Part shown: one piece after another, positions 30,579 through 37,760 of the stretch | Layout: every line of letters starts with the position of its first letter | Position numbering within the stretch: position 1 is the stretch's first letter | NCBI GenBank assembly: GCA_021851065.1 | Contig: JAJZJQ010000013.1 | Location: 1-38,235, forward strand | Direction: 5' to 3' | DNA: 38,235 nt | Source: Microcaldota archaeon | Lineage (GTDB): Archaea > Micrarchaeota > Micrarchaeia > Micrarchaeales > CABMGC01 | Made by a program: the position numbers and the translations under genes | The notes under the pieces: generated by a model | The model's input: only the letters and a program-made list of their open reading frames with translations | Database searches by the model: none | What the model was told of the DNA's origin: nothing

Positions 30579-31295
30579 CTAAATAAGGTTGACCAGAAAG
30601 CCTATAAAGAAGCCCAGGAATATGCCGAAATATACTAGCCTCTGCCTTATCGGATCCATGTCCTTTAGCTGATGCTTTGTCATTGGCAGTATGACATACA
30701 GGATTGCTCCGATAGCAAGGCCGTCAACTACCACGTTGAACGGCACCGAGCTGAAATAGAAGCCCACTGCGCCTCCTATCACTGTCGGCAGGCCACCTAC
30801 GAGCAAAAGGGCTGCCATAACCCCAAGTTTCCTGTCGCTGTGGTTAAGGAAAGGCGAAGCTATCGGGAATCCTTCGGTGATGTTCTGCAATAGGAATCCT
30901 ACAAGCACTACCAGCGCAACTCCCGACAAGAGTCCAAGGCTTACGGACAGCGCCCCAAAAACCAGCCCCTCAGTAAGGTTCTGCAGGCCCATACCTACCG
31001 CTATCATGAGCGCCATTCTCTGCGGCGTAAGGCCATTTTTGGATCTGTTCTCGAACAAATAGAGCATGAAGAAACCCACCACAAGGCCGATGGCGAACAG
31101 TGCGCTCAGCATAGGGTTAGCTCCATAGCCTGCGAGCGCACCCTGTGCGTAAAGGCTAGAGGCCGCGTCAGAGAAAACGTCAGCAAGAAGGAATACCAGT
31201 ATGCCTATCGCAACAGCATTGAGCAGTCTTATGGTCTTCTCGCTGGTCTTCTTCCTAAGCACTATTGGCAGTGAGAGATAGATCGAAAAGCCCAT
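30579..31295 (-). CDS. ZIP-family metal transporter, N-terminus disturbed
   Basis: A divalent-metal (Zn/Fe/Mn) transporter of the ZIP/GufA kind, 238 aa from the ATG at 31295. The metal-site helices read 'GMGLQNLTEGLVFG' and 'GFLLQNITEGFPIAS'. ZIP proteins usually have His-Asn in the first and His or Gln in the second, so Gln at both is unusual. The ATG gives only half of helix 1. In-frame codons upstream (FIGTVIFSFV, then MGFSIYLSLPIVL) complete a full helix but lack an ATG/GTG/TTG before a stop. A different-frame ATG at 31336, well placed after the TATA box, opens a 13-codon frame ending on the ZIP ATG (TAATG). See the separate entry. The upstream neighbour is an HxlR regulator. Confidence 0.75.
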   Translation of the reverse strand: MGFSIYLSLPIVLRKKTSEKTIRLLNAVAIGILVFLLADVFSDAASSLYAQGALAGYGANPMLSALFAIGLVVGFFMLYLFENRSKNGLTPQRMALMIAVGMGLQNLTEGLVFGALSVSLGLLSGVALVVLVGFLLQNITEGFPIASPFLNHSDRKLGVMAALLLVGGLPTVIGGAVGFYFSSVPFNVVVDGLAIGAILYVILPMTKHQLKDMDPIRQRLVYFGIFLGFFIGFLVNLI

Positions 31296-31336
31296 TACGA
31301 ATGAGAATATAACTGTTCCAATAAAGCTGGACGCAT
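31295..31336 (-). CDS. 13-codon upstream frame or frameshifted ZIP N-terminus
   Basis: ATG at 31336 lies 33 bp after the TATA box centre, exactly where a leaderless start belongs. It encodes MRPALLEQLYSHS and stops with TAA overlapping the ZIP ATG as TAATG. If one base is missing in the sequence, the same ATG would read MRPA then FIGTVIFSFVMGFSIYL, a normal ZIP first helix. It is either a regulatory leader peptide or a real or sequencing frameshift. Confidence 0.4.
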   Translation of the reverse strand: MRPALLEQLYSHS

Positions 31337-31365
31337 CAGCACCTGGAACTAGTGGGGAAGCCTGA

Positions 31366-31373
31366 TATTTATA
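31366..31373 (-). promoter_or_regulatory. TATA box of the ZIP transporter unit
   Basis: Minus-strand TATAAATA, immediately after the HxlR stop. It predicts initiation near 31343, so ZIP has its own promoter and the ATG at 31336 would be the first codon of the mRNA. Confidence 0.6.
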
Positions 31374-31787
31374 CTACCTAGTTTGAGAAACCATAGTGGG
31401 TTCTTTTTCTATGGACTGCGCGCGGCTGCGCATCCTTGCGGCATATCTGCACCGGTCACCCTGCGGGCAACAGGTCCAGCAGAATTCCTTGGACTTGTCT
31501 ATGAGGTCTGCCAGTAGCAGCCCTTTTCCGGTAAGCGAATAGTTTATATACAATGTCTTGCCAATGGCAACAGGCTTCTTCTCAAGGATGCCCTCATCGC
31601 GCAGCTCTCCAAGAGCCTTTGCAAGCATGCACACAGTCACGCCGTCTATCGATGCCAATAGGCCATTGAAATGCCTTCCGCCGCTGCCGCTGTAATATAG
31701 CTCTTCCACTACAGGTATTGTCCACTTCTTGCCAAGTATGTGGACTATGCTGACAACAGAGCAGCCATCATCCTGCGCAGTTTCCAT
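31374..31787 (-). CDS. HxlR-family winged-helix regulator with Cys-rich tail
   Basis: 137 aa. HxlR proteins are small dimeric winged-helix regulators, often responding to thiol-reactive compounds or metals. The signature is present: Cys9 in 'DDGCSVVSIVHILGKKWTI', then 'PVVEELYYSG', 'RHFNGLLASIDGVTVCMLAK', and the wing 'LGELRDEGILEKKPV'. The C-terminus adds 'EFCWTCCPQGDRCRY', with four Cys in ten residues, suggesting a metal site or redox switch. It lies directly upstream of the ZIP transporter on the same strand, so metal-responsive control of that gene is plausible. TATA box AATATATAAC is centred 28 bp upstream of the ATG. Confidence 0.85.
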   Translation of the reverse strand: METAQDDGCSVVSIVHILGKKWTIPVVEELYYSGSGGRHFNGLLASIDGVTVCMLAKALGELRDEGILEKKPVAIGKTLYINYSLTGKGLLLADLIDKSKEFCWTCCPQGDRCRYAARMRSRAQSIEKEPTMVSQTR

Positions 31788-31810
31788 GCCCTCACTCTTA
31801 TTATAACTGG

Positions 31811-31820
31811 GTTATATATT
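31811..31820 (-). promoter_or_regulatory. TATA box of the HxlR gene
   Basis: Minus-strand AATATATAAC centred 28 bp before the ATG at 31787. Confidence 0.6.
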
Positions 31821-31868
31821 GCCAAAGCTTAAAAGATTTGGCCAGGGTGCCAGCTAAGATATATTATG

Positions 31869-31907
31869 CTGCTGCATCATAACGTATGGGGATGTCACCT
31901 GCAGCAG
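31869..31907 (+). other. Hairpin in the mazG-like leader
   Basis: CTGCTGCA (31869-31876) and TGCAGCAG (31900-31907) pair perfectly around a 23-nt loop, ending 12 bp before the ATG at 31920 and just upstream of the GTGAT ribosome site. A TATA-like AGATATATTA at 31858-31866 would place most of the stem in the mRNA leader. Confidence 0.4.
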
Positions 31908-31919
31908 TCAAGTGATGCA

Positions 31920-32279
31920 ATGGATGGCAAGACAACAATAACAGAGCTTAAGGAGGAAATCCGCAAGTTTAACGCTGAGAGGGACTGGGACCAGTTCCAC
32001 AGCGCAAAGGACCTGGCAATAGCCATATCCCTCGAGGCTGCGGAAGTGCTCGAGCCTTTCGTCTACAAGTCGGATGCGCAGTCCAAAGACATCATGTCCG
32101 GCACAAAACGCCAGGACATAGAGGACGAACTGGCCGATGTCCTATGGGCAGTGCTCATGTTCGCCGAGAGGTACGATATAGACATTTCTGATGCCCTAAG
32201 GGCCAAGATGAAGAAATCAGCCCTCAAGTATCCTGCAGACAAGGTGCGCGGTTCCAACAAGAAATACAACGAATACTGA
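31920..32279 (+). CDS. MazG-like nucleotide pyrophosphohydrolase
   Basis: 119 aa. These all-alpha enzymes hydrolyse (d)NTPs, often non-canonical ones, to the monophosphate. The metal-binding pattern E-x2-E ... E-x2-D is present in 'AISLEAAEVLEPF' and 'EDELADVLWAVLMFAE', as in the RS21-C6/dCTPase subgroup. The C-terminus 'KKSALKYPADKVRGSNKKYNEY' is typical of the short MazG-like proteins. An in-frame ATG at 31866 overlaps the TATA-like element, so the start at 31920 after GTGAT is preferred. lysS begins 5 bp after its stop, forming a two-gene operon. Confidence 0.85.
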   Translation: MDGKTTITELKEEIRKFNAERDWDQFHSAKDLAIAISLEAAEVLEPFVYKSDAQSKDIMSGTKRQDIEDELADVLWAVLMFAERYDIDISDALRAKMKKSALKYPADKVRGSNKKYNEY

Positions 32280-32284
32280 TAACG

Positions 32285-33832
32285 ATGGAGAAACACTCGA
32301 AGGAGGAACTGCAGGACAAGCACTGGTCGCAGATACTCGCAGAGCGTGTAATAAGCGAGAGGAAGGCCCCATTTATCATAACCGGCGGAATGACTACCAG
32401 CGGCCCTGCGCACCTTGGCACGGTGTGCGAATTCCTCTATCCTGCGATGCTAAAACAGGTTCTCGAGTCGCATGGAAGGAATGCGCAGCTGTATTTCGTC
32501 GGAGACATACTCGATGCTTTCGACGCAATACCGTACGAGATGCAGAAATATGCGGATATTCTGGCTCCTGACCTTGGCAAGCCGCTTGTGTATACAAAGG
32601 ACCCTCTCGGATGCCACAGCTCCTTCGGAGTGCATTATCTGGACCAGGCCATAGCACTTATGAAGAAACTTTCGCTGCAGGTGGATGTGACTTCCGCCAA
32701 TGATCTATACAAAAGCGGCAGGATGGATGGATATGCCTCAGCCTTCCTGCACGACGAGGCAAAGGTGAAGGAAGTAGTCGCGCGTACGTCCATGAAGAAA
32801 ATAGAGGACCTGCTAGACTGGAGCCCCATAATGCCCATATGCGAGAAATGCGGCAAGATAGCCACAACAAGGGTGACCTCTCACACTGACGACGCGTATG
32901 AGTATGCATGCGACAAGGATGTGAAATATGCCAGGGGTTGCGGATACTCAGGAAAGGCAAGACTCGCAGACCACAATTACAAGCTGCAATGGAGGCTTCA
33001 TTGGCCTGCGTGGCAGGCACTGTTCAATTCAAGCGTGGAGGGCAGCGGGATGGACCACATGACCAAGGGCGGAAGCGCAACAACAGCCATTGCAATACAC
33101 GAAGAGATACTCAAAACCACTGCTCCTATACTGTTCAAGTACGGATTCGTGCTGATAGAAGGCAAGAAATACTCAAAGTCAAAGGGCATAGGAATGAATG
33201 CAACAGAACTCAGCAATCTCATCCCTCCAGAGCTGCTTAAGTATGCGCTGATAGTGCCAAACATAGAGCAGAACAAGGACATAAACCCTACAGGAGACAA
33301 GCTCATAATGCTATACGGTGAGGTGGAGCACATAAGCGCCATCAAGGAGCCAGAGAAGAGGGCAGATGCCAAGAAACTGATGGCATTTTCCATAGCCATA
33401 GGCAAACTATCATGGAAGGCATCTTTCCTGGACATGCTGCTGAACTACCAGATATACCGGGACTGGGGCAAGGTTGCGCAGATAGTCGGCGATGAAGACG
33501 GGGTAAGGTATCTCTCTCCGTACATAGAGAGCTGGCTGTCAAGAGGATATGCGCCTGAAAGGTACGACTTTACCGTAAGGCAAGGGAAGGTTACATCTAA
33601 TAAGGATGCTGTCAGTAGCCTGGTGGCAAGGCTTGGCGACGGCATGACTGAGATAGAAGTCCATAACCTTATATACGGGGTCGCAATTGACAGCGGCGTG
33701 AAGCCTGACGATTTGTTCGCATCCCTATACACTGCACTCATAGGCAAGGACAAGGGACCGAGGATGGGAAAGCTTATAGTTGCGATAGGCATAGGGAAAG
33801 TCAAAGGCATGCTCAGGGCTGCGCTTATGTGA
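32285..33832 (+). CDS. lysS: Lysyl-tRNA synthetase, class I
   Basis: Class I LysRS is found mainly in archaea and some bacteria and is unrelated to the class II enzyme. The 515-aa product has the HIGH-like motif 'TTSGPAHLGTVCEF' (~38-50). A zinc-binding insertion carries 'ICEKCGKIATT' and 'YACDKDVKYARGCGYS', followed by 'HWPAWQALFNSSVEGSGMDH' and the KMSKS-like 'GKKYSKSKGIGM'. The C-terminal alpha-helical anticodon-binding part follows. Length matches the family (~500-530). It sits 5 bp downstream of the MazG-like gene, and a tRNA-Lys gene is in the same window. Confidence 0.95.
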   Translation: MEKHSKEELQDKHWSQILAERVISERKAPFIITGGMTTSGPAHLGTVCEFLYPAMLKQVLESHGRNAQLYFVGDILDAFDAIPYEMQKYADILAPDLGKPLVYTKDPLGCHSSFGVHYLDQAIALMKKLSLQVDVTSANDLYKSGRMDGYASAFLHDEAKVKEVVARTSMKKIEDLLDWSPIMPICEKCGKIATTRVTSHTDDAYEYACDKDVKYARGCGYSGKARLADHNYKLQWRLHWPAWQALFNSSVEGSGMDHMTKGGSATTAIAIHEEILKTTAPILFKYGFVLIEGKKYSKSKGIGMNATELSNLIPPELLKYALIVPNIEQNKDINPTGDKLIMLYGEVEHISAIKEPEKRADAKKLMAFSIAIGKLSWKASFLDMLLNYQIYRDWGKVAQIVGDEDGVRYLSPYIESWLSRGYAPERYDFTVRQGKVTSNKDAVSSLVARLGDGMTEIEVHNLIYGVAIDSGVKPDDLFASLYTALIGKDKGPRMGKLIVAIGIGKVKGMLRAALM

Positions 33833-33833
33833 C

Positions 33834-34589
33834 CTATTTCCACATCTTCAGCTCCACGGCCTTCATGCATATGGTGCCGCCGTATCCTTTCTCCCCAAGG
33901 AATATGGGGTAAAAATCGCCCCCGCTCTTCATGACCTGTCCATCATCGAGTTTTATGGCAGTTCCTTTTTTCACAAGACTGTAATTGCGCATGTTGCGCG
34001 GCCTTCCATCTCCCTTGAGCAGGCCGTTCACCAGATAATACCTCTTCCTGGCAGCCTGGCGCCTTGAGCAAAGTATGTTGTCCACGGTCTCCCTGACTAC
34101 CTCTGACACATGCCCAACGCTCCTATTCCTGTTGAATTCAAGGCTTATGCAGCGCTTTGGGAAGTCGTTTATGGCCCTGCCGCCAGCTATCTTGCGGCTC
34201 ATAAGAACCACCCTCCCAACTGGCGCCATCCTTGCAAGCCCAAGGGACCTCCTCCTGGTTATGATTACTGTATCATCCATGTCTGCATATGTCGAATGTA
34301 TGTCTATGACATCATCGTATCCACCGAGCTCCCTCAATACTCCAAAAGCCATCCTCTCCTCTACGTTTCCATTCCTCTTCCCAGGGAAACACCTATTCCC
34401 ATCTGTGTCCACAAAGCGAGTTCCTGCACGTATGGCATCCTCGTTGGCCACAATGGCCTTTATGCTGGCTCCCATGCCTGGGTCATGCGCAAGCTTCTCT
34501 ATCACCCTCTTCCCTATGGTTTCATTTCCATGCAGCGAGCCGACTATCGCTATCTTCCTCATACCACTCCCAAATTTCATGACCTTCAT
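33834..34589 (-). CDS. AstE/AspA-family zinc hydrolase (aspartoacylase-like)
   Basis: A 251-aa M14-like metallohydrolase. The zinc ligands are visible in 'IAIVGSLHGNETIGKRV' (His20, Glu23) and 'VIDIHSTYAD' (His98). The substrate-carboxylate motif is 'DTDGNRCFPGKR', and the probable catalytic Glu is in 'CISLEFNRN'. Relatives remove succinyl or acetyl groups from amino acids (succinylglutamate desuccinylase, aspartoacylase) or deacylate other amides. The C-terminal ~75 residues form the usual beta-rich lid. The start overlaps the upstream GNAT stop (ATGA), indicating a pair. An acetyltransferase beside a deacylase could act on the same acyl-amino group. An alternative start is the ATG at 34562 after GGGAGTGG. 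Confidence 0.75.
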   Translation of the reverse strand: MKVMKFGSGMRKIAIVGSLHGNETIGKRVIEKLAHDPGMGASIKAIVANEDAIRAGTRFVDTDGNRCFPGKRNGNVEERMAFGVLRELGGYDDVIDIHSTYADMDDTVIITRRRSLGLARMAPVGRVVLMSRKIAGGRAINDFPKRCISLEFNRNRSVGHVSEVVRETVDNILCSRRQAARKRYYLVNGLLKGDGRPRNMRNYSLVKKGTAIKLDDGQVMKSGGDFYPIFLGEKGYGGTICMKAVELKMWK

Positions 34590-35344
34590 ACAATCTGCCT
34601 CTCAAGATCCCTGAGCATAGCGACTATTATCATCGAGTCTCCTGTCTCCCTGTTTATCCCAAGTTTTACAAATAGCCTCTCCACTTCTTCATTTACTCTG
34701 GGTACATGCCCATTTAGTGCCCTTCCATAGGTTCCCGCTTCAACGAAGCTTTCTGGGTTGAAATTGCGCTCGTTCAGCATACTTGCTATTTCCATTGCAA
34801 TAACTGCTGCATACCTGTTTGAGGATGCATCAAGCGATGGGAACATTCTGTGAGCAAAACCCATGCTCAAGCCAATCTTCCTCAGGGCAGAATACATGGC
34901 TGGATTCTGCGTCCTTAGCGCAAATGCGTGCGGATTGATGAGCGTCATTACCGCCTTTGCAGACAGGGCGAAGTTCCCCTTGCCCTGCAGGCCGCTGTCT
35001 AATACGATTCCATTAAGGTACAGCACAGTAGCATCAATTCCGAATTTTTCTCCAGCTCCATCGCCGCAATGGGGATTACTGACTCTTGCCTGCATGGTGC
35101 TATATGACGCGAATCCAGCCAGCTTTCCGCCTTGAGATTTAAAAACATGCAGTATTTCAGCTGCATGCAGGTGCTCTGCCACTTCCTCCCTGTCCATATT
35201 CGTGCCAAAACCTCTCCTTGCCACTTCGGTAAGGCTGTCAATCGCGCTTTTTCCCAGCGAGTCTGCACTAATCTGCACTACTCCAGTATCGGTCCTATGC
35301 ACTTGCTCAAATGCTCCGCCACGGCCTGCAGTTCCTGCAGGCAT
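34586..35344 (-). CDS. GNAT-like N-acetyltransferase
   Basis: A 252-aa protein in which the acetyl-CoA-binding core of GNAT enzymes can be seen. 'ATVLYLNGIVLDSGLQGKGN', with the Q/R-x-x-G-x-G/N-like turn, is followed by 'FALSAKAVMTLINPHAFALR' and 'NPAMYSALRKIGLSMGF', a typical motif B. The substrate is unknown. The ATG at 35344 lies just after GCTGG; a GTG directly before it is an equivalent start. It is transcribed divergently from the ACT-domain regulator gene across ~100 bp of A/T-rich DNA, and the AstE/AspA-like hydrolase gene is coupled downstream by ATGA overlap. Confidence 0.65.
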   Translation of the reverse strand: MPAGTAGRGGAFEQVHRTDTGVVQISADSLGKSAIDSLTEVARRGFGTNMDREEVAEHLHAAEILHVFKSQGGKLAGFASYSTMQARVSNPHCGDGAGEKFGIDATVLYLNGIVLDSGLQGKGNFALSAKAVMTLINPHAFALRTQNPAMYSALRKIGLSMGFAHRMFPSLDASSNRYAAVIAMEIASMLNERNFNPESFVEAGTYGRALNGHVPRVNEEVERLFVKLGINRETGDSMIIVAMLRDLERQIV

Positions 35345-35416
35345 CACCAGCTTCCCTATTGTCTTGCCACCGGCTATCCATTCCTACCACATCTGTGTAA
35401 GCTTAAGTATAATGTA

Positions 35417-35426
35417 TATATTTAAA
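35417..35426 (+). promoter_or_regulatory. TATA box of the ACT-domain regulator
   Basis: TATATTTAAA is centred ~27 bp before the ATG at 35448, which selects that start over an in-frame ATG at 35442 and longer frames. The flanking DNA (35398-35445) is very A/T-rich and also holds minus-strand TATA-like bases for the GNAT gene. Confidence 0.55.
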
Positions 35427-35447
35427 CCTTTATGTATATTTATGTAC

Positions 35448-35948
35448 ATGAATAAGCTGCTAAATGAGTTCTTTGGCAATGCCAGGGGCAGGAAGACAGT
35501 AGCCACTGAGCTGCTGAGGCTGGGGCTCAGGGTTGATGGCAAAGGGGGGATCTTTGCAGGCAGCATAGAGCTCACGCCTGCGAAGATTGCAAGGGCTCTT
35601 AAGGTAGATCGCAGAGTGGTTATAGAAACTGCGAAGGATATAGCAGAAGACGACAAGCTCCTGCAGATATTCTACAAGCTGGAACCCAGGGCATTTATTG
35701 GAAACTCGGCAAAGGAGCTGGGTTTCGATTCCATAGAAATAAGGGCGGATCCACGAAAAAAAGGCGTCGTGGCCGCTGTCACAAAGATACTCGCGCAGGA
35801 AGGCATTGTAATCAGGCAGACCATAAGCGATGACCCGGACCTTTTCCCAGACCCTGTGCTATCAATAATAATAGACGGCAAGCTCAATGCGCGGGTCATA
35901 AACAAGCTCAAGAGTCTGCCATTTGCAACCTCCATCACGATTAAATGA
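35448..35948 (+). CDS. Predicted amino-acid-metabolism regulator with ACT domain
   Basis: A 166-aa member of the archaeal family of predicted regulators of amino acid metabolism with an ACT domain (COG2150 type). The N-terminal ~85 residues are helical and contain a helix-turn-helix-like stretch (LTPAKIARALKVDRRVVIET). The C-terminal ACT domain runs from 'IEIRADPRKKGVVAAVTKIL' through 'GIVIRQTISDDPDLFPDPVLSIIIDG' to the end. ACT domains bind amino acids, so it may sense an amino acid and control transcription. Threonine deaminase (ilvA) with its own C-terminal regulatory region lies ~560 bp downstream, making it a candidate target. This is inferred from position only. Confidence 0.8.
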   Translation: MNKLLNEFFGNARGRKTVATELLRLGLRVDGKGGIFAGSIELTPAKIARALKVDRRVVIETAKDIAEDDKLLQIFYKLEPRAFIGNSAKELGFDSIEIRADPRKKGVVAAVTKILAQEGIVIRQTISDDPDLFPDPVLSIIIDGKLNARVINKLKSLPFATSITIK

Positions 35949-36079
35949 CCTCCAAAGGCAGCAAATATTCTATCCGGCTTACAGCGCCAGCATGAAGCCT
36001 TCTTGGTTGCCTGGATATATCGTGCCAAGCCCTCTGCGGCAGGTTTTCCATCCACAGATCATTGGGATTGACAGATAGC

Positions 36080-36089
36080 GTTAATAAGC
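36080..36089 (+). promoter_or_regulatory. TATA box of ridA-ilvA
   Basis: GTTAATAAGC is centred ~32 bp before the ATG at 36116, giving a leader of about 6 nt and excluding the longer frame that begins at 36062. Confidence 0.5.
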
Positions 36090-36115
36090 GTTCTGATGTC
36101 AAATCACATGTTGAT

Positions 36116-36499
36116 ATGGTGAACACCCCTATACGGTCTGACAATGCTCCAAGGCCAGTGGGTCCATATTCCCAGGCAATACGCTCAGGAGGTTTCGTAT
36201 TCTGTTCTGGCCAAATAGGCATAAATCCGGACACAGGTGAACTAGCAGAGGGCGGAATAGAAGGCGAGACTATGCAGGTCATGGAGAACATAAAGGCAGT
36301 GCTTGCCGCTGCAGGCACAAGCCTTGACAATGCAGTGCGCATGGAAGTGTTTCTTGCCGACATGGCTGACTACCAGAAATTCAATGAGGTGTACTCGAGA
36401 TACTTCACCTCGTCAAAGCCATCCCGGCATGCGCTTGGGGTGGCAAAGCTTCCAAAGGATGCCAGGGTCGAGATCTCCTGCACTGCATCTACTGGTTGA
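36116..36499 (+). CDS. ridA: RidA family enamine/imine deaminase
   Basis: RidA hydrolyses reactive 2-aminoacrylate and 2-iminobutyrate released by PLP enzymes such as threonine deaminase. The 127-aa product matches the family over its full length: 'APRPVGPYSQAIRSGGFVFCSGQIG', 'NIKAVLAAAGTSLDNAVRMEVFLADM', the substrate-binding Arg in 'SRHALGV', and the C-terminal 'LPKDARVEISCTAS' with the key Glu. The start at 36116 gives the standard RidA length. The ilvA ATG follows 6 bp after its stop, so enzyme and detoxifier are made together. Confidence 0.95.
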   Translation: MVNTPIRSDNAPRPVGPYSQAIRSGGFVFCSGQIGINPDTGELAEGGIEGETMQVMENIKAVLAAAGTSLDNAVRMEVFLADMADYQKFNEVYSRYFTSSKPSRHALGVAKLPKDARVEISCTASTG

Positions 36500-36505
36500 T
36501 GCGTG

Positions 36506-37753
36506 ATGGGCGACGAACTTAGCGTAATTACTATAGATGAAGCAAGCCGCAGGATAAATGGCGTGGCATCAAGGACACCCCTATGGTTCTCCAAGAGGCT
36601 GTCAGAGCAGTACGGGGCCAGCGTATACCTGAAGAGGGAAGATCTGCAGGAAGTGAGGTCATACAAAATACGCGGCGCATATAACCTGATTGCCTCACTC
36701 TCAGAGGAACAGAGGAAGAAGGGCGTAGTGTGCGCTAGCGCAGGCAACCACGCACAGGGTGTTGCGTTAAGCGCATCGCGCCTTGGGATAAAGGCAACTA
36801 TATTCATGCCTGTTACAACTCCGCTGCAGAAAGTGGCAAGGGTGCGCGCCTTCGGGGGAGAACATGCGGACATAAAGCTGGTGGGCCTTAGCTACGATGA
36901 GTCATCAAAGGCTGCTCAGGAATACTGCTCTGGCAAGGGTGCCACGTTCATCCATCCATTCGACGACTACACTGTGATGTCAGGGCAAGGCACTATTGGC
37001 AAGGAGATATACGATGAACTTGGCGATAAGATAGACCTGGTAGTGTGCCCAGTCGGCGGCGGAGGGTTAATCTCAGGCATTTCCACATACCTCAAATCCA
37101 AGTCGCAGCGAATACGCATAATAGGCGTTGAACCTGCCGGATCCCCGAGCATGTACGAATCCATAAAGCAGGGGAAACCCATCACTCTTGAGAAGATAGA
37201 TACGTTCGTCGATGGCGCAGCTGTCAAGGGCGCAGGCCATAAAACTTTCAAAATAGTGCAAAAGCTGGTGGATGAGATACTGCTCGCCAAGGAGGGCAAG
37301 GTGTGCACAAGCATGATAGATCTGTACCAAAATGATGGCATAGTGGTGGAGCCGGCAGGAGCGCTATCCATATCCGCGCTTGATGAAATAAGCGGCATGA
37401 ATGGGAAGACTGCGGTGTGCATACTTAGCGGAGGCAACAACGACATACTGCGCTATCCAGAGATAATGGAAAGGAGCCTTGTGTACAGGGGCCTCAAGCA
37501 CTACTTCATGATAGAATTCTCTCAAAAACCAGGGGAGCTTAGGAGATTTTTGGACAGCGCGCTAGGCCCTACTGACGATATCGTCAGGTTCGAGTACATG
37601 AAGAAAAATTCAAAGGAGACCGGGCCGGCTCTGGTGGGCATAGAGCTTGCAAAGCGCGACGACCTAAAGCTGCTCATGGAAAGAATGGATCAACTGGGCA
37701 TAAGCTACAGGCGCATAACTCACAGCGATGTGCTCTACAACTATCTGATATGA
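36506..37753 (+). CDS. ilvA: Threonine ammonia-lyase (threonine deaminase)
   Basis: PLP enzyme converting threonine to 2-oxobutyrate and ammonia, the first step of isoleucine synthesis or threonine catabolism. The 415-aa product has the PLP-Lys in 'QEVRSYKIRGAYN', then 'CASAGNHAQGVALSASRLGI' and the phosphate-binding 'VCPVGGGGLISGIS'. The C-terminal 'AVCILSGGNND' is also present. The last ~80 residues (YFMIEFSQKPGELRRFL) form an ACT-like regulatory domain of the short-form biosynthetic/catabolic type, so feedback by isoleucine/valine or another ligand is possible. A GTG directly before the ATG is an equivalent start. It is coupled to ridA. Confidence 0.93.
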   Translation: MGDELSVITIDEASRRINGVASRTPLWFSKRLSEQYGASVYLKREDLQEVRSYKIRGAYNLIASLSEEQRKKGVVCASAGNHAQGVALSASRLGIKATIFMPVTTPLQKVARVRAFGGEHADIKLVGLSYDESSKAAQEYCSGKGATFIHPFDDYTVMSGQGTIGKEIYDELGDKIDLVVCPVGGGGLISGISTYLKSKSQRIRIIGVEPAGSPSMYESIKQGKPITLEKIDTFVDGAAVKGAGHKTFKIVQKLVDEILLAKEGKVCTSMIDLYQNDGIVVEPAGALSISALDEISGMNGKTAVCILSGGNNDILRYPEIMERSLVYRGLKHYFMIEFSQKPGELRRFLDSALGPTDDIVRFEYMKKNSKETGPALVGIELAKRDDLKLLMERMDQLGISYRRITHSDVLYNYLI

Positions 37754-37760
37754 CTGCAGC

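Noticed and set aside
34110-34730. 206-codon plus-strand frame opposite the AstE/AspA-like gene
   Set aside because: Antisense shadow; the minus-strand frame carries clear zinc-hydrolase motifs.
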